NCBI GenBank assembly: GCA_049115815.1
Contig: JAGDZO010000014.1
Location: forward strand, 178,032-242,031
Direction: 5' to 3'
DNA length: 64,000 bases
Source: Marinoscillum sp049115815
GTDB taxonomy: Bacteria; Bacteroidota; Bacteroidia; Cytophagales; Cyclobacteriaceae
The notes under the pieces were generated by a model. That model worked only from the letters and a program-made list of their open reading frames with translations, was not told the origin of the DNA and did not search any database. Every line of letters starts with the position of its first letter. Within the stretch, counting starts at the first letter, position 1. A program made the translations under genes and the position numbers. Shown in pieces: positions 27,787 through 36,522 of this stretch.

Positions 27787-27948
27787 CAACGAACCTTGAT
27801 GATTGACCAATTTCATATCTCGATAGCTCTCCATGTAGTCATAATTAGATAGTAAAATATGATTTCTTTGTCTCAGTAAAACTGAAACCGATTGCGCATT
27901 TCGATCCATCTTAAAGCCTGTAAATTCCTAACTCAAATTAATACATCT
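27787..27948. promoter_or_regulatory. Divergent control region between two sulfatase operons
   Basis: This 162-bp region lies between divergently read sulfatases. It holds a near-match to a plus-strand -7 box (TTTCTTTG, 27863-27870) and just after it a 13-base inverted repeat TCAGTAAAACTGA (27873-27885). No AAGGGGTATT motif is present here. The inverted repeat could be an operator for a dimeric regulator or a small transcript hairpin; there is no direct support for either. Confidence 0.35.
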
Positions 27949-29733
27949 ATGCGTCAGCAATTTCTGTTAGTAACTATCCTTATCTCGGGCCTATTCTTTG
28001 CTTCTTGCCAAGCTAAGAAGCAACCAAACATCATCATCATAGTGACCGATGATCAAGGCTGGGGAGATGTAGGTTTCCATGGCAACACGATTGTGAAAAC
28101 GCCTAGGCTGGATGCCTTTTCTAAGCAAGCAGTAGAACTTACTAATTTCCATGTAGGAACTACATGTGCACCAACTCGCGCCGGAATAATGACCGGCAGA
28201 AATGCTAACCGAAATGGAGCCTGGCATACCATTGCCGGAGCAAGTATTCTCAATGCCGATGAACAAACAATGCCTGAGATATTTCAGCAAGCGGGCTATC
28301 GTACCGGGATGATGGGAAAATGGCACCTGGGAGATTCTTATCCTTATAGACCACACGATCGTGGTTTCGATGAAGCCATCTACTTAGGTGGGGGTGGTGT
28401 GCAGCAAACCCCGGATTATTGGAACAATGACTATTTTGATGACACCTATATGCGTAATGGGATTCCTGAAAAGACAAAAGGTTATTGCACGGATGTTTGG
28501 TTTGATGAGTTGATAGACTTCATAGACCAATCAGAAGATGAGCCATTCTTTGCTTATCTCGCATCCAACACGGCTCATAGCCCTTTCAATGTTCCCATCA
28601 ATTATCGAGAGCAATATGAGAGTGCCGATTTAAAAGAACATCAGATCAACTTCTATGGCATGCTCACCAACCTTGATGATAACTTCGGCAGGTTGGAGGA
28701 TTATCTCAAAGCCATTGATCTTTTTGACAATACCATCTTGATTTACACCACAGATAATGGTACAGCTGGAGGGATTAGCTGGGACAAACAAGAAAACAAA
28801 GGCTATGGATACAACCCCTTGAGAGGCACAAAAGGAAGCCACTATGATGGAGGTCATAAAGTTCCTTTTCTTATGAGTTGGCCTGAAGGTGGGATTTCAG
28901 GAGGAAGAAAATTCAACAACCTCGCAGCTCATGTAGACCTATTACCCACATTATCTGCTTTCGCAAATGTCAGTTTTACGCCTAAGAAACCTATGGATGG
29001 TAGTGATTTGTCTTATGCCCTTAGCGGCAATATGGATTTCCCAAACAGAATGCTCATCACAGATACACAAAGAGGACAGTGGCCAGAAAAATATAAAAAC
29101 CCATGTGTGATGCAAGGTTCCTGGCGCTTGGTCAACCATAAGGAGCTTTATGACACTGAAGCTGATCCAGCGCAGAAAAACGATCTTGCAGCACAGTTCC
29201 CAGAAAGAGTTAATGCCATGCAAGACTTCTACGAAAGCTGGTGGGATGGCATCATTCCAGAATGGAAGCACTCTCCTACTTTTATTGGTGCGAAAGAGAA
29301 TCCCGTAATGATCACCATTCACGACATGCACCCAATCGATAAAGGTGCTATTCCCTGGAATCAAGATTATATCAGGCAAGGCGAAATCAACACCAAAGGA
29401 TACTACAAAATCAATGTGACGAAATCAGGAACATACCAGTTTAATCTTTCGCGGTGGCCGAAGGAAAGTTCGCTAACCTTTTCAGATTCTGTTGCTGCTA
29501 TAGCCCATACCAAAGAAATGGAAGGATTGAGTTTTGGAAAAAGCATATCGATGGGCACAGCACATGTGAAAATTGGGAATCAGTCAATTAAAGAAGAAGT
29601 TGACAATCAGAAGACCGCTACTGGTCTTACACTCACATTAGAGGAAGGAAGCTATCAATTGGAAACATGGTTTGATACAGTAGAAGGGAGCTTTTTTCCG
29701 GCATACTATACTGAGGTTACACTGATCAATTAA
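27949..29733 (+). CDS. S1-family sulfatase with C-terminal beta domain, lipoprotein
   Basis: A 594-residue protein with a lipobox (FFASC). The sulfatase domain (about 25-460) has TDDQGWGDVG, Cys73 in CAPTR, GKWHLGD and YTTDNGTAGG with a following GTKGSHYDGG loop. About 120 further residues after the catalytic domain form a beta-rich tail, perhaps a small carbohydrate-contacting domain, rare in a plain arylsulfatase. The ATG at 27949 leads directly into the lipoprotein signal and is preferred to an upstream in-frame start at 27892. It is the first gene of a plus-strand operon and ends 5 bp before a GH3 gene, which suggests that desulfation is followed by GH3 cleavage of the same substrate. Confidence 0.92.
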   Translation: MRQQFLLVTILISGLFFASCQAKKQPNIIIIVTDDQGWGDVGFHGNTIVKTPRLDAFSKQAVELTNFHVGTTCAPTRAGIMTGRNANRNGAWHTIAGASILNADEQTMPEIFQQAGYRTGMMGKWHLGDSYPYRPHDRGFDEAIYLGGGGVQQTPDYWNNDYFDDTYMRNGIPEKTKGYCTDVWFDELIDFIDQSEDEPFFAYLASNTAHSPFNVPINYREQYESADLKEHQINFYGMLTNLDDNFGRLEDYLKAIDLFDNTILIYTTDNGTAGGISWDKQENKGYGYNPLRGTKGSHYDGGHKVPFLMSWPEGGISGGRKFNNLAAHVDLLPTLSAFANVSFTPKKPMDGSDLSYALSGNMDFPNRMLITDTQRGQWPEKYKNPCVMQGSWRLVNHKELYDTEADPAQKNDLAAQFPERVNAMQDFYESWWDGIIPEWKHSPTFIGAKENPVMITIHDMHPIDKGAIPWNQDYIRQGEINTKGYYKINVTKSGTYQFNLSRWPKESSLTFSDSVAAIAHTKEMEGLSFGKSISMGTAHVKIGNQSIKEEVDNQKTATGLTLTLEEGSYQLETWFDTVEGSFFPAYYTEVTLIN

Positions 29734-29738
29734 AGTCG

Positions 29739-32129
29739 ATGATACTTAGAATAATCCAACTGTCCAGCTGTGCTTTGGCAATGTCCCTGATGGGTTGTGG
29801 CTCCTCTAGCGCTGAAGACACCAAAGAGATTCAGCAAATGATCCCTTATGCTACTTCTAAGGTGAATAGACAAGTAGACGCATTGTTGGAGCAAATGACT
29901 TTGGAAGAAAAGTTGGCTCAACTAGAGGGCACACGTCTAAAGGAAATCATGGTAGACGGCAAATTGTCTCTAGAAAAATGTAGAGAACATATTCCCCATG
30001 GAATTGGACATTTTTGTCAATTTTCAACCGGGCAAGCTCTTGAACCAAATGATCTCAGAGATTTAGTAAGAGATGTTCAAAACTATTTAATGACGGAAAC
30101 AAGGATGAAAATCCCGGCCATTTTTCATGAGGAAGCGATTACTGGTTTTGCTACTCAAGGCGCCACCACATTCCCCCAACAGATAGGAGTAGGTTGTTCC
30201 TGGAATCCAGAACAAGTTGAAAAAAACGCTGCTTCTACTCGCAAAAGTATGCGTGCCGCAGGAGCTACATTTGCTCTTTCTCCAATGCTTGATCTTAGCA
30301 GAACCGCACATTGGAATCGATTAGAAGAAAGCTATGGAGAAGATTCATATCTCACATCGCGTTTGGGTGTAGCTTTTGTCAAAGGACTTCAAGGTGATGA
30401 TTTTAGCACTGGAGTAGCTGCGACAGTTAAGCATTTTGCAGGATATGGCACTTCCAACAACGATACTAAGGAACTCTATGAAGAGTATCTCATGCCTCAT
30501 GAGGCATGTATCAAAATTGGAGGAGCCAAAAGTGTCATGCCATCTTACGGCTTGTATAAATCCCTACCAGTAGTAGCGAATCCAACCATGCTACAACAGA
30601 TGCTTAGAAAAGAGATAGGGTTTGATGGATTGGTAGTGAGTGACTACTTTTCAATTAACACAATTCATAAAGGGTATAAGCAAGCACCTTCAGCAATGGT
30701 AGCAGGAGCTATGGCTCTCAATGCAGGCGTGGACATAGAATTGTCTTCGCCAATTGCCTTTCCGCTATTGCCTGATGCACTCAAAAAAGGATTGGTCACA
30801 GAAGAGCTTATCGATGATGCGGTTCGCAGATCACTTATAATGAAAGCGAAACTGGGTTTACTTAGTGAAAATCCAGTTATCGGTAAAGATGGAGACCTCA
30901 ATTTCGATCCTGCAGAAAATCGTCAATTAGCATATGAAACAGCCGTACAATCAATTGTCCTATTAAAGAATAATGGAGTCCTTCCCTTAAAAAAGAATGT
31001 AAAAAACATTGCTTTGGTTGGCCCAAATGCAGCGACTGTTCATTGCTTACTCGGAGACTACACTTATCAGGCCATGAGGGCTTTTTGGAAAAGTGCTGAG
31101 TTTGATCCTAATAACCCGAAACTAATTACGCTCAAAGAGGGTCTTGAAAACAGGCTAAGTCAACAAGTAATACTCTCACATGAGAGAGGCTGTGATTGGA
31201 GTAGCCCATTGGAGGCACAGATCAATGCAGATGGTTTGGGAGATGACCGCTTGAGCAAACTCCGAATGATGACAATCAAAGGTTTACCCCAGCCAGATTT
31301 AAAAAATGCCCTGAAAATATCATCTGAAAGTGATGTCATCATAGCCGCAGTAGGCGAAAATATATACCTATGCGGAGAAGGAAGACTTAGAAAAGGAATA
31401 CGATTGCCTGGAGAACAAGAGCAATTTGTAGAGCAACTTATAGCCACCGGTAAACCTGTGATATTAGTCCTATTTGGCGGAAGACAGCAGCTTGTGAGTA
31501 AATTTGAGGACAAATGTGCGGCTATTGTTCAAGCTTGGTTTCCAGGAGAAGAAGGTGGTAATGCAATTGCTGATATAATCGTAGGTAACGTCAATCCATC
31601 AGCTAAACTCTGTGTAACCTATCCAAAAACTGAATCTCGTGAGGAAATCAATTATAAAAACGGCTATTTAGCTGAAAATCCGCCACAGTATCCTTTCGGT
31701 TATGGTTTATCATATAGCCAATATGACTATAGCGATTTAGTTATATCTCCTGAAGCAAGTCCTTTAGACGACCATTTCTATATCTCCTTTAATGTAAAAA
31801 ATTCAGGTAGAATGGATGGTACTGAAATCGTGCAGCTCTACTTATCCCCTAGTGATCTCTCATCAACAATGAAGCCTATCCAATTAAAAGGATTTGAAAG
31901 AGTTGAACTTAAATCTGGCGAAGAAAAACAAGTTACATTTCAGGTTTCTCCTCAGCAATTGGCCCAATTCAAAAATGACAGATGGCTCATTGAAAGTGGC
32001 ACTTATACTTTCAAGATAGGAGCGTCTAGTACTGATATCCGTCTGCAGGGCGAGACCAAACTCAATGGTGAAGACCTGCTTTTGAAAAACGGAAGAGAAG
32101 TCTTTTTTGCTAAAAGTAGCTTGAAATAA
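29739..32129 (+). CDS. GH3-family beta-glycosidase, lipoprotein
   Basis: A 796-residue GH3 enzyme with a lipobox (SLMGC). The three-domain plan is seen: (beta/alpha)8 barrel (about 50-370) with the nucleophile Asp302 in VVSDYFS, an alpha/beta sandwich (about 395-620), and a C-terminal FN3-like domain (about 680-780). The segments KHFAGYG and the early EKLAQL are typical. GH3 members act on beta-glucosides, xylosides or N-acetylglucosaminides, and some on beta-galactosides; the substrate here is inferred to be a PUL oligosaccharide, perhaps one carrying xylose or glucose side residues. It follows a sulfatase by 5 bp. A second GH3 lies at 61994-64000 and is not closely similar. Confidence 0.92.
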   Translation: MILRIIQLSSCALAMSLMGCGSSSAEDTKEIQQMIPYATSKVNRQVDALLEQMTLEEKLAQLEGTRLKEIMVDGKLSLEKCREHIPHGIGHFCQFSTGQALEPNDLRDLVRDVQNYLMTETRMKIPAIFHEEAITGFATQGATTFPQQIGVGCSWNPEQVEKNAASTRKSMRAAGATFALSPMLDLSRTAHWNRLEESYGEDSYLTSRLGVAFVKGLQGDDFSTGVAATVKHFAGYGTSNNDTKELYEEYLMPHEACIKIGGAKSVMPSYGLYKSLPVVANPTMLQQMLRKEIGFDGLVVSDYFSINTIHKGYKQAPSAMVAGAMALNAGVDIELSSPIAFPLLPDALKKGLVTEELIDDAVRRSLIMKAKLGLLSENPVIGKDGDLNFDPAENRQLAYETAVQSIVLLKNNGVLPLKKNVKNIALVGPNAATVHCLLGDYTYQAMRAFWKSAEFDPNNPKLITLKEGLENRLSQQVILSHERGCDWSSPLEAQINADGLGDDRLSKLRMMTIKGLPQPDLKNALKISSESDVIIAAVGENIYLCGEGRLRKGIRLPGEQEQFVEQLIATGKPVILVLFGGRQQLVSKFEDKCAAIVQAWFPGEEGGNAIADIIVGNVNPSAKLCVTYPKTESREEINYKNGYLAENPPQYPFGYGLSYSQYDYSDLVISPEASPLDDHFYISFNVKNSGRMDGTEIVQLYLSPSDLSSTMKPIQLKGFERVELKSGEEKQVTFQVSPQQLAQFKNDRWLIESGTYTFKIGASSTDIRLQGETKLNGEDLLLKNGREVFFAKSSLK

Positions 32130-32195
32130 AGTAATATGTATACCTACGATTTTCAATCATCAAACAATAGTATAGCTCTCATTCCAGTGTGCATT

Positions 32196-32287
32196 GGCTT
32201 ACCAGACGATAGAAGAGTTAATAATAAAATTCCTGTTTTCGAAATATCAAATACTGATATGTTTAATCAAACTATTTCTGGTAAGCC
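32196..32287. repeat. Eleven-base inverted repeat upstream of the propeller gene
   Basis: GGCTTACCAGA (32196-32206) and its exact reverse complement TCTGGTAAGCC (32277-32287) flank 70 bases of A/T-rich sequence, with the second arm ending 20 bases before the ATG at 32308. The arms could pair in the leader RNA near the start codon or mark protein binding sites. The 178-bp gap that holds them contains no convincing gene. Confidence 0.45.
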
Positions 32288-32307
32288 TTTATCAATAAAC
32301 CTGCATC

Positions 32308-33504
32308 ATGAATTATAAACTTCTAACTATTGCTTTATCGCTTCTTGCGAACCACATCCTCCTTTCTCAACCAATGTTCGACATTGAAAAAGTCGATCAA
32401 GTAGAGACATTCAAGAATACTGTAACCTGTACCACGCATGAGCAAGACTCTAGGTACTTTTTGTATTCTGGAGGTGATAGCGATGTTTTGGATGCTTTTG
32501 AAATAAACCTGGACGGCAGTCTAATCCCTATTGAAAGCTACAAAACAACGCGAACGGGTAATGCCACTGGTTTGCGTGGACTAGTCTCGGATGTGGTTCA
32601 CGGAAAAAACTTCCTGTTTGTAGGACTTAAAGGAGAAGCAGCAATAGAAGTATATGAGATTAAAAATAGTGGAAAACTGAAAAAAGTTTTTCTCTTGAAT
32701 GATACGGACTCCACCTATCTACAGCGCGTCATCACCCTTCAGGTAATCCACATGACAAACGCCAGTTATCTGTATGCTGGAGGACTCGAGACAAAACCTG
32801 GAATGAGCGCATTTAAAATTTTGCCGGATGGTAGCCTTGAGCATATCATGTCTATGGCCGACAATGAGAATATCTATACTGATGGGATCATAGGTATGTC
32901 CCTCCACAGGATTGAAGATAAGACATACCTTTTCACAGGAGGTTTTCAAGATAATGGATTGAGTAGCTGGGTGGTAAACGAAAACGGAACTTTCGAAAAT
33001 CTCTCCAACATAGGCGATGACTACAATCTTTTTCTTAACGGTACCTATCCTGTTATCTCTTCTACTGTGAAAGGATGGAATCATGTAATCGTGGGGCACC
33101 GCCATCATAGTTACTACAAACCTACTAGCTGGGTAAAAGATAGATTTTCTTACTACTATCACGGTGATGCCATCAGTGTCTTCTGGGTCAATGGGAAAGG
33201 TGAGCTAACACCCCGATCAGCTTTTATTGATAATACTCAGACATTACTTCAAGGACAGACTCGCTTACATGGTTTCGAGTATAATGAAAATTATGATCTA
33301 ATAACCGCTGCTACACGCGATGACCAAAGCATACAACTTTGTACGATTAACCAAACAGGCAGACTTACCCATGCGGGTAATCTTAAAATCAACATCCCCG
33401 TGTACTACGGATTGACAGGTAAGAAAATTGGAGAAGACATCTTTTTATTCGCGGGATCTGTAGAAGGAAAAGAATTAATCTCCTATCGGTTAAAATCTAA
33501 GTAA
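32308..33504 (+). CDS. Secreted beta-propeller protein (lactonase-like), unknown function
   Basis: A 398-residue protein with a signal peptide ending LLSQP. The remainder is made of about seven repeats with strand patterns such as YLYAGG, FKILPDGSLEHI and TYLFTGG, which resembles 6-phosphogluconolactonase-like or YVTN propellers. A His-rich stretch (VGHRHHSYY) in the middle is notable and could bind metal. I do not recognise a named family. It stands 178 bp after the GH3 gene and 26 bp before the Dabb lipoprotein, so it may be transcribed with both. Possible roles are hydrolysis of a sugar lactone or binding of an oligosaccharide; neither is shown. Confidence 0.7.
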   Translation: MNYKLLTIALSLLANHILLSQPMFDIEKVDQVETFKNTVTCTTHEQDSRYFLYSGGDSDVLDAFEINLDGSLIPIESYKTTRTGNATGLRGLVSDVVHGKNFLFVGLKGEAAIEVYEIKNSGKLKKVFLLNDTDSTYLQRVITLQVIHMTNASYLYAGGLETKPGMSAFKILPDGSLEHIMSMADNENIYTDGIIGMSLHRIEDKTYLFTGGFQDNGLSSWVVNENGTFENLSNIGDDYNLFLNGTYPVISSTVKGWNHVIVGHRHHSYYKPTSWVKDRFSYYYHGDAISVFWVNGKGELTPRSAFIDNTQTLLQGQTRLHGFEYNENYDLITAATRDDQSIQLCTINQTGRLTHAGNLKINIPVYYGLTGKKIGEDIFLFAGSVEGKELISYRLKSK

Positions 33505-33530
33505 CTAATTCCAATCATACCATAAAAACC

Positions 33531-33965
33531 ATGAAACACATCATTTTCAATTTCTACACGCTCATAACAATGGCCGTTGTGCTAGCGGGAATATCCTGCT
33601 CTCCAACCTCTGATTCCTCTCAAGCCTCTTCCGAAAAAGTAGCTGTGTCCGAGCCGAGAGACGTGCTACGCCACGTGGTAGCATTCACATTCAAGGACGA
33701 AATCACTGATGAGAGACAAGAGCAGGCAGTAAAGGATTTCGTTGATCTAAAAAACCAGGTTCCTGGAATCATCTCTTTCGAAGGTGGCAAAGACGTTAGC
33801 ATAGAGGGGCTCACCAAAGGGTTTACTCATTGCTTCATAATAACCTTCGTTGATGAGAAAGCGCGTGACGAATACATCCCTCATCCTGCTCACCTTGTGT
33901 TGGTTGAAAAAAACAAGCCACTCATGAAAAATCTATTAGTATTAGATTTTTGGGGCCAAGATTGA
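33531..33965 (+). CDS. Dabb (stress-responsive alpha/beta barrel) domain lipoprotein
   Basis: A 144-residue protein with a lipobox (AGISC, Cys about residue 23), a short Ser-rich linker and a Dabb domain (about 45-144) recognised by LRHVVAFTFK, a helix with a VPGI turn, HCFIITF and YIPHPAHLVLVE. Dabb domains form dimeric ferredoxin-like barrels; known bacterial and plant members include stress proteins and a few cyclases. Its role in sugar metabolism is unknown, although small secreted Dabb proteins recur next to glycan operons. It is the last gene of the plus-strand unit and converges with the sulfatase at 33982-35514 with only 16 bp between the stops. Confidence 0.85.
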   Translation: MKHIIFNFYTLITMAVVLAGISCSPTSDSSQASSEKVAVSEPRDVLRHVVAFTFKDEITDERQEQAVKDFVDLKNQVPGIISFEGGKDVSIEGLTKGFTHCFIITFVDEKARDEYIPHPAHLVLVEKNKPLMKNLLVLDFWGQD

Positions 33966-33981
33966 TCATTAATTAGAATTC

Positions 33982-35514
33982 TCATTCCTCCCAGTCGAGA
34001 TTCATCAAGACCTTTCCTTCTTTGCGTGCTTTCATATATGCAGCTTTGGAAGGTCTTGGTCTAATTCGATATTTAGTCGGAAATCCAGTTTCTCTCACAA
34101 AATCGTCTGGTGTTCTCTCGGTCGGAAGGTAGTCCTTCGTTTTAGTCCGAATAGTCTGAAGCCGCCTTCTCATGTCTTCCATCTGATTGCTATATTCCTG
34201 ACTCATTGCAAGATTGTTGAGTTCATACGGATCTGCTACTACGTCATATAGCTCCTCGACTGGTCTAGGTATCACAAAACAATTCATCTGATCAGCATTC
34301 AGATTCCCTTTTGCTTTTTCTTCTTTCATACTTTTCCATGTCAGATCTCTAAGTACATCTGCAGAAGGCGTGTTGGGAAGATCTTCATAGAAATTTTTAA
34401 TGTACTTGAACTGTTTGGTGCGAACTGCTCGAGTGTAATCTTCGAAATCATGGAAGTGATCTTCAGCATAAATATCCTCTCTAAAGGAAGTCATTTCCTC
34501 TCCGAGTGTAGCTGAAAAATCAACTCCATCAAATTCCTTCAGAGGTTCCAACCCAGCCAAACTCATGAAAGTAGGTGCCAAGTCCACGGAGCTGATCAAT
34601 TGGTTATTGATGCTACCGGCCTTCACTTTTGCTGGCCACTTGACTATCCAGGGCGTTTTGATTCCTCCATCATAAAGTGTGGTTTTATCCCTAGGAAATG
34701 CACGTCCATTATCAGATATGAAGACAATCATTGTATTCTCCGAAACTCCTTGCGCCTCGAGCTCGGCCACTACCTTTCCTACATAATCATCTAGTCTCAT
34801 GATCTCATCATAATAAAGTGCAAAATCCTTTCGCACACTATCTGTGTCTGGCATGTAGGGCGGTATACGCACCTCTTGCGGATCGTAGGGATCATCACTA
34901 ATACCCTCGTAGAATGGTCTATGTGCATCAAATGACGCCAACCACGCAAAAAACGGCTTATCCCTTGGGCGTTGATCAAGGAGAGAAATCCATTCATCAC
35001 TACCACTTCCATCCCCTACCAATCTTCGATCTAAACCTATTGGCGCATCCAACCACAGCATTTCAAGAAGAACATCAAAATCATCCCTAACAGGGTCACC
35101 CATGTGATATTTCCCGGCAAGTCCAGTCCAGTATCCTGCATCTTTCAACTCTTGAACAAATGTACGCTTGCCTTCTGGCAATGGCCATGAAAGTTGCTCC
35201 GCATCAGTATTGTGCGGATACAACCCCGATATAATACTTGTACGACTCGGGCTGCACGAACTGGTAGTCAGAAATGCTTGGTTAAACAGCATCCCATCTT
35301 CGGCAAGCTTATCCAAATTGGGGGTGGTAATCCCTGGATGACCATATACTGCCAAATCATCCCAGCCAACATCATCAGCAATGATTAATACTATGTTAGG
35401 TCTCTGATGCGCTTGGTCTGCTTTCTTTTCAGATTTTTGACAAGCACTTATATAGATCAGGGTAAAGCATAAAACCAGTGAACTATTTCTTAATATCATT
35501 TTATAGTCTTTCAT
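33982..35514 (-). CDS. S1-family sulfatase, lipoprotein
   Basis: A 510-residue sulfatase with a lipobox (YISAC). The active site comprises ADDVGWDDLA, Cys87 in CSPSR, AGKYHMGD (Tyr in place of the common Trp) and ISDNGRAF. A long C-terminal subdomain contains NLAMSQEY, a segment common in the family. The start at ATG 35514 is favoured; ATGs at 35535 and 35499 are in frame and equally compatible with a lipoprotein signal. A 94-bp gap separates it from the upstream nucleoside-hydrolase-like gene. It resembles heparan-type and algal exo-sulfatases in motif layout, but the position specificity is open. Confidence 0.91.
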   Translation of the reverse strand: MKDYKMILRNSSLVLCFTLIYISACQKSEKKADQAHQRPNIVLIIADDVGWDDLAVYGHPGITTPNLDKLAEDGMLFNQAFLTTSSCSPSRTSIISGLYPHNTDAEQLSWPLPEGKRTFVQELKDAGYWTGLAGKYHMGDPVRDDFDVLLEMLWLDAPIGLDRRLVGDGSGSDEWISLLDQRPRDKPFFAWLASFDAHRPFYEGISDDPYDPQEVRIPPYMPDTDSVRKDFALYYDEIMRLDDYVGKVVAELEAQGVSENTMIVFISDNGRAFPRDKTTLYDGGIKTPWIVKWPAKVKAGSINNQLISSVDLAPTFMSLAGLEPLKEFDGVDFSATLGEEMTSFREDIYAEDHFHDFEDYTRAVRTKQFKYIKNFYEDLPNTPSADVLRDLTWKSMKEEKAKGNLNADQMNCFVIPRPVEELYDVVADPYELNNLAMSQEYSNQMEDMRRRLQTIRTKTKDYLPTERTPDDFVRETGFPTKYRIRPRPSKAAYMKARKEGKVLMNLDWEE

Positions 35515-35608
35515 TTTCAAATTTCTTCTGTGCATGGATTCCAGAAATTGAACTTCATTTAATCACAAAAACACATTGCATTTCTATGGAGCAGGGAAAG
35601 TAACTCAG

Positions 35609-36499
35609 CTATTTAGTGACTATGCCCTCTCCAACGAAATCTTTAAACTTTTGAGGATTACCGAATTCATCACCTTGCAACAGAAAGAAAAAAAGTCCGC
35701 AATCTGAGATATCAGCAACCTTTCCACTATGAGCTTCCATTCTCGAGTACATCCACCTAACATCTGGATCTGGATGATCTCTCATCCAATACCAAACTGA
35801 AAAATCCTTTCCTGAATTCCAAAGATTGATTGGGTTGTTCTTATCATTCTGGTCTACGATCTTTTTGTACTTTATGCGCTCACCAGATAACGCCTTTATA
35901 TCAGACCATGTACGATGATATTCGCGCCGAATCTCGTTCTCGTTGAACTTACTATGCGATAATAGATAGACATAATTGAGAGACTCAATATTGCCCTGAT
36001 TAATGACCTCTTCTACAGCCTGATATACAAACTCAGATAGACCGGCATGCAGAAAGTAAAGCGGATCATTAGCGGTAGATTTTCCCATCTCTTCCGCCAG
36101 GTGTTTTTTGGACTCTTCCAATTGTGATGTCACATCAAAAAATCTGCTCTGATCAAAGCCCCACCTCTTGATAGATCCATCGGCACTTATCTTTAATTGA
36201 TTTTCTTCATCAGGACCTGAGGGAGCATCTATAAAGTTGTTATACGAACAATGCACGAGTTTGTCTTGAAGACCAAGCTTCGCTACGATAGCACAAGATG
36301 CCGCCAATGCTCCCCAATCATCTGGATCACCAGTAGGCCATTTGTACTCATTATCCGGCTCACTATTCCCATCAAAACTCACAGCTATTCTGCCGTTCGC
36401 ATAGCTAAATCCCTGTGCCACCATTTCCACGGAGCAAATCAAGCTCAGCATCAATATTGCGCAGACTCTGCCAATAATTTTCCGACTATCAATTGTCAT
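35609..36499 (-). CDS. Secreted nucleoside-hydrolase-like protein, unknown function
   Basis: A 296-residue protein with a signal peptide ending MVAQG. The mature start RIAVSFDGN, then GDPDDWGAL some 15 residues later, recalls the Asp-rich calcium site of nucleoside hydrolases and of the DUF1593 group; DCGLFFFLLQGDE near the C-terminus is a feature I associate with the same exported family in marine bacteria. The ATG at 36499 is used because the only in-frame extension starts with TTG at 36526. It lies 23 bp downstream of the DUF1080 gene. The family has been seen near algal glycan genes, but a reaction is not established, and N-glycosidic cleavage should not be assumed. Confidence 0.6.
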   Translation of the reverse strand: MTIDSRKIIGRVCAILMLSLICSVEMVAQGFSYANGRIAVSFDGNSEPDNEYKWPTGDPDDWGALAASCAIVAKLGLQDKLVHCSYNNFIDAPSGPDEENQLKISADGSIKRWGFDQSRFFDVTSQLEESKKHLAEEMGKSTANDPLYFLHAGLSEFVYQAVEEVINQGNIESLNYVYLLSHSKFNENEIRREYHRTWSDIKALSGERIKYKKIVDQNDKNNPINLWNSGKDFSVWYWMRDHPDPDVRWMYSRMEAHSGKVADISDCGLFFFLLQGDEFGNPQKFKDFVGEGIVTK

Positions 36500-36522
36500 A
36501 GGTGTTCTCTTTAAGCTATGCT

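Noticed and set aside
27787..27909. Upstream extension of the sulfatase gene start (to 27909)
   Set aside because: It would run across the control region and past possible starts of the divergent sulfatase; a shorter start is more plausible, though the exact ATG is uncertain.
32136..32318. Small open frame of 60 codons between the GH3 and propeller genes
   Set aside because: It overlaps the following gene's start, has no recognisable domain or signal peptide, and covers the inverted repeat and presumed leader; more likely chance.
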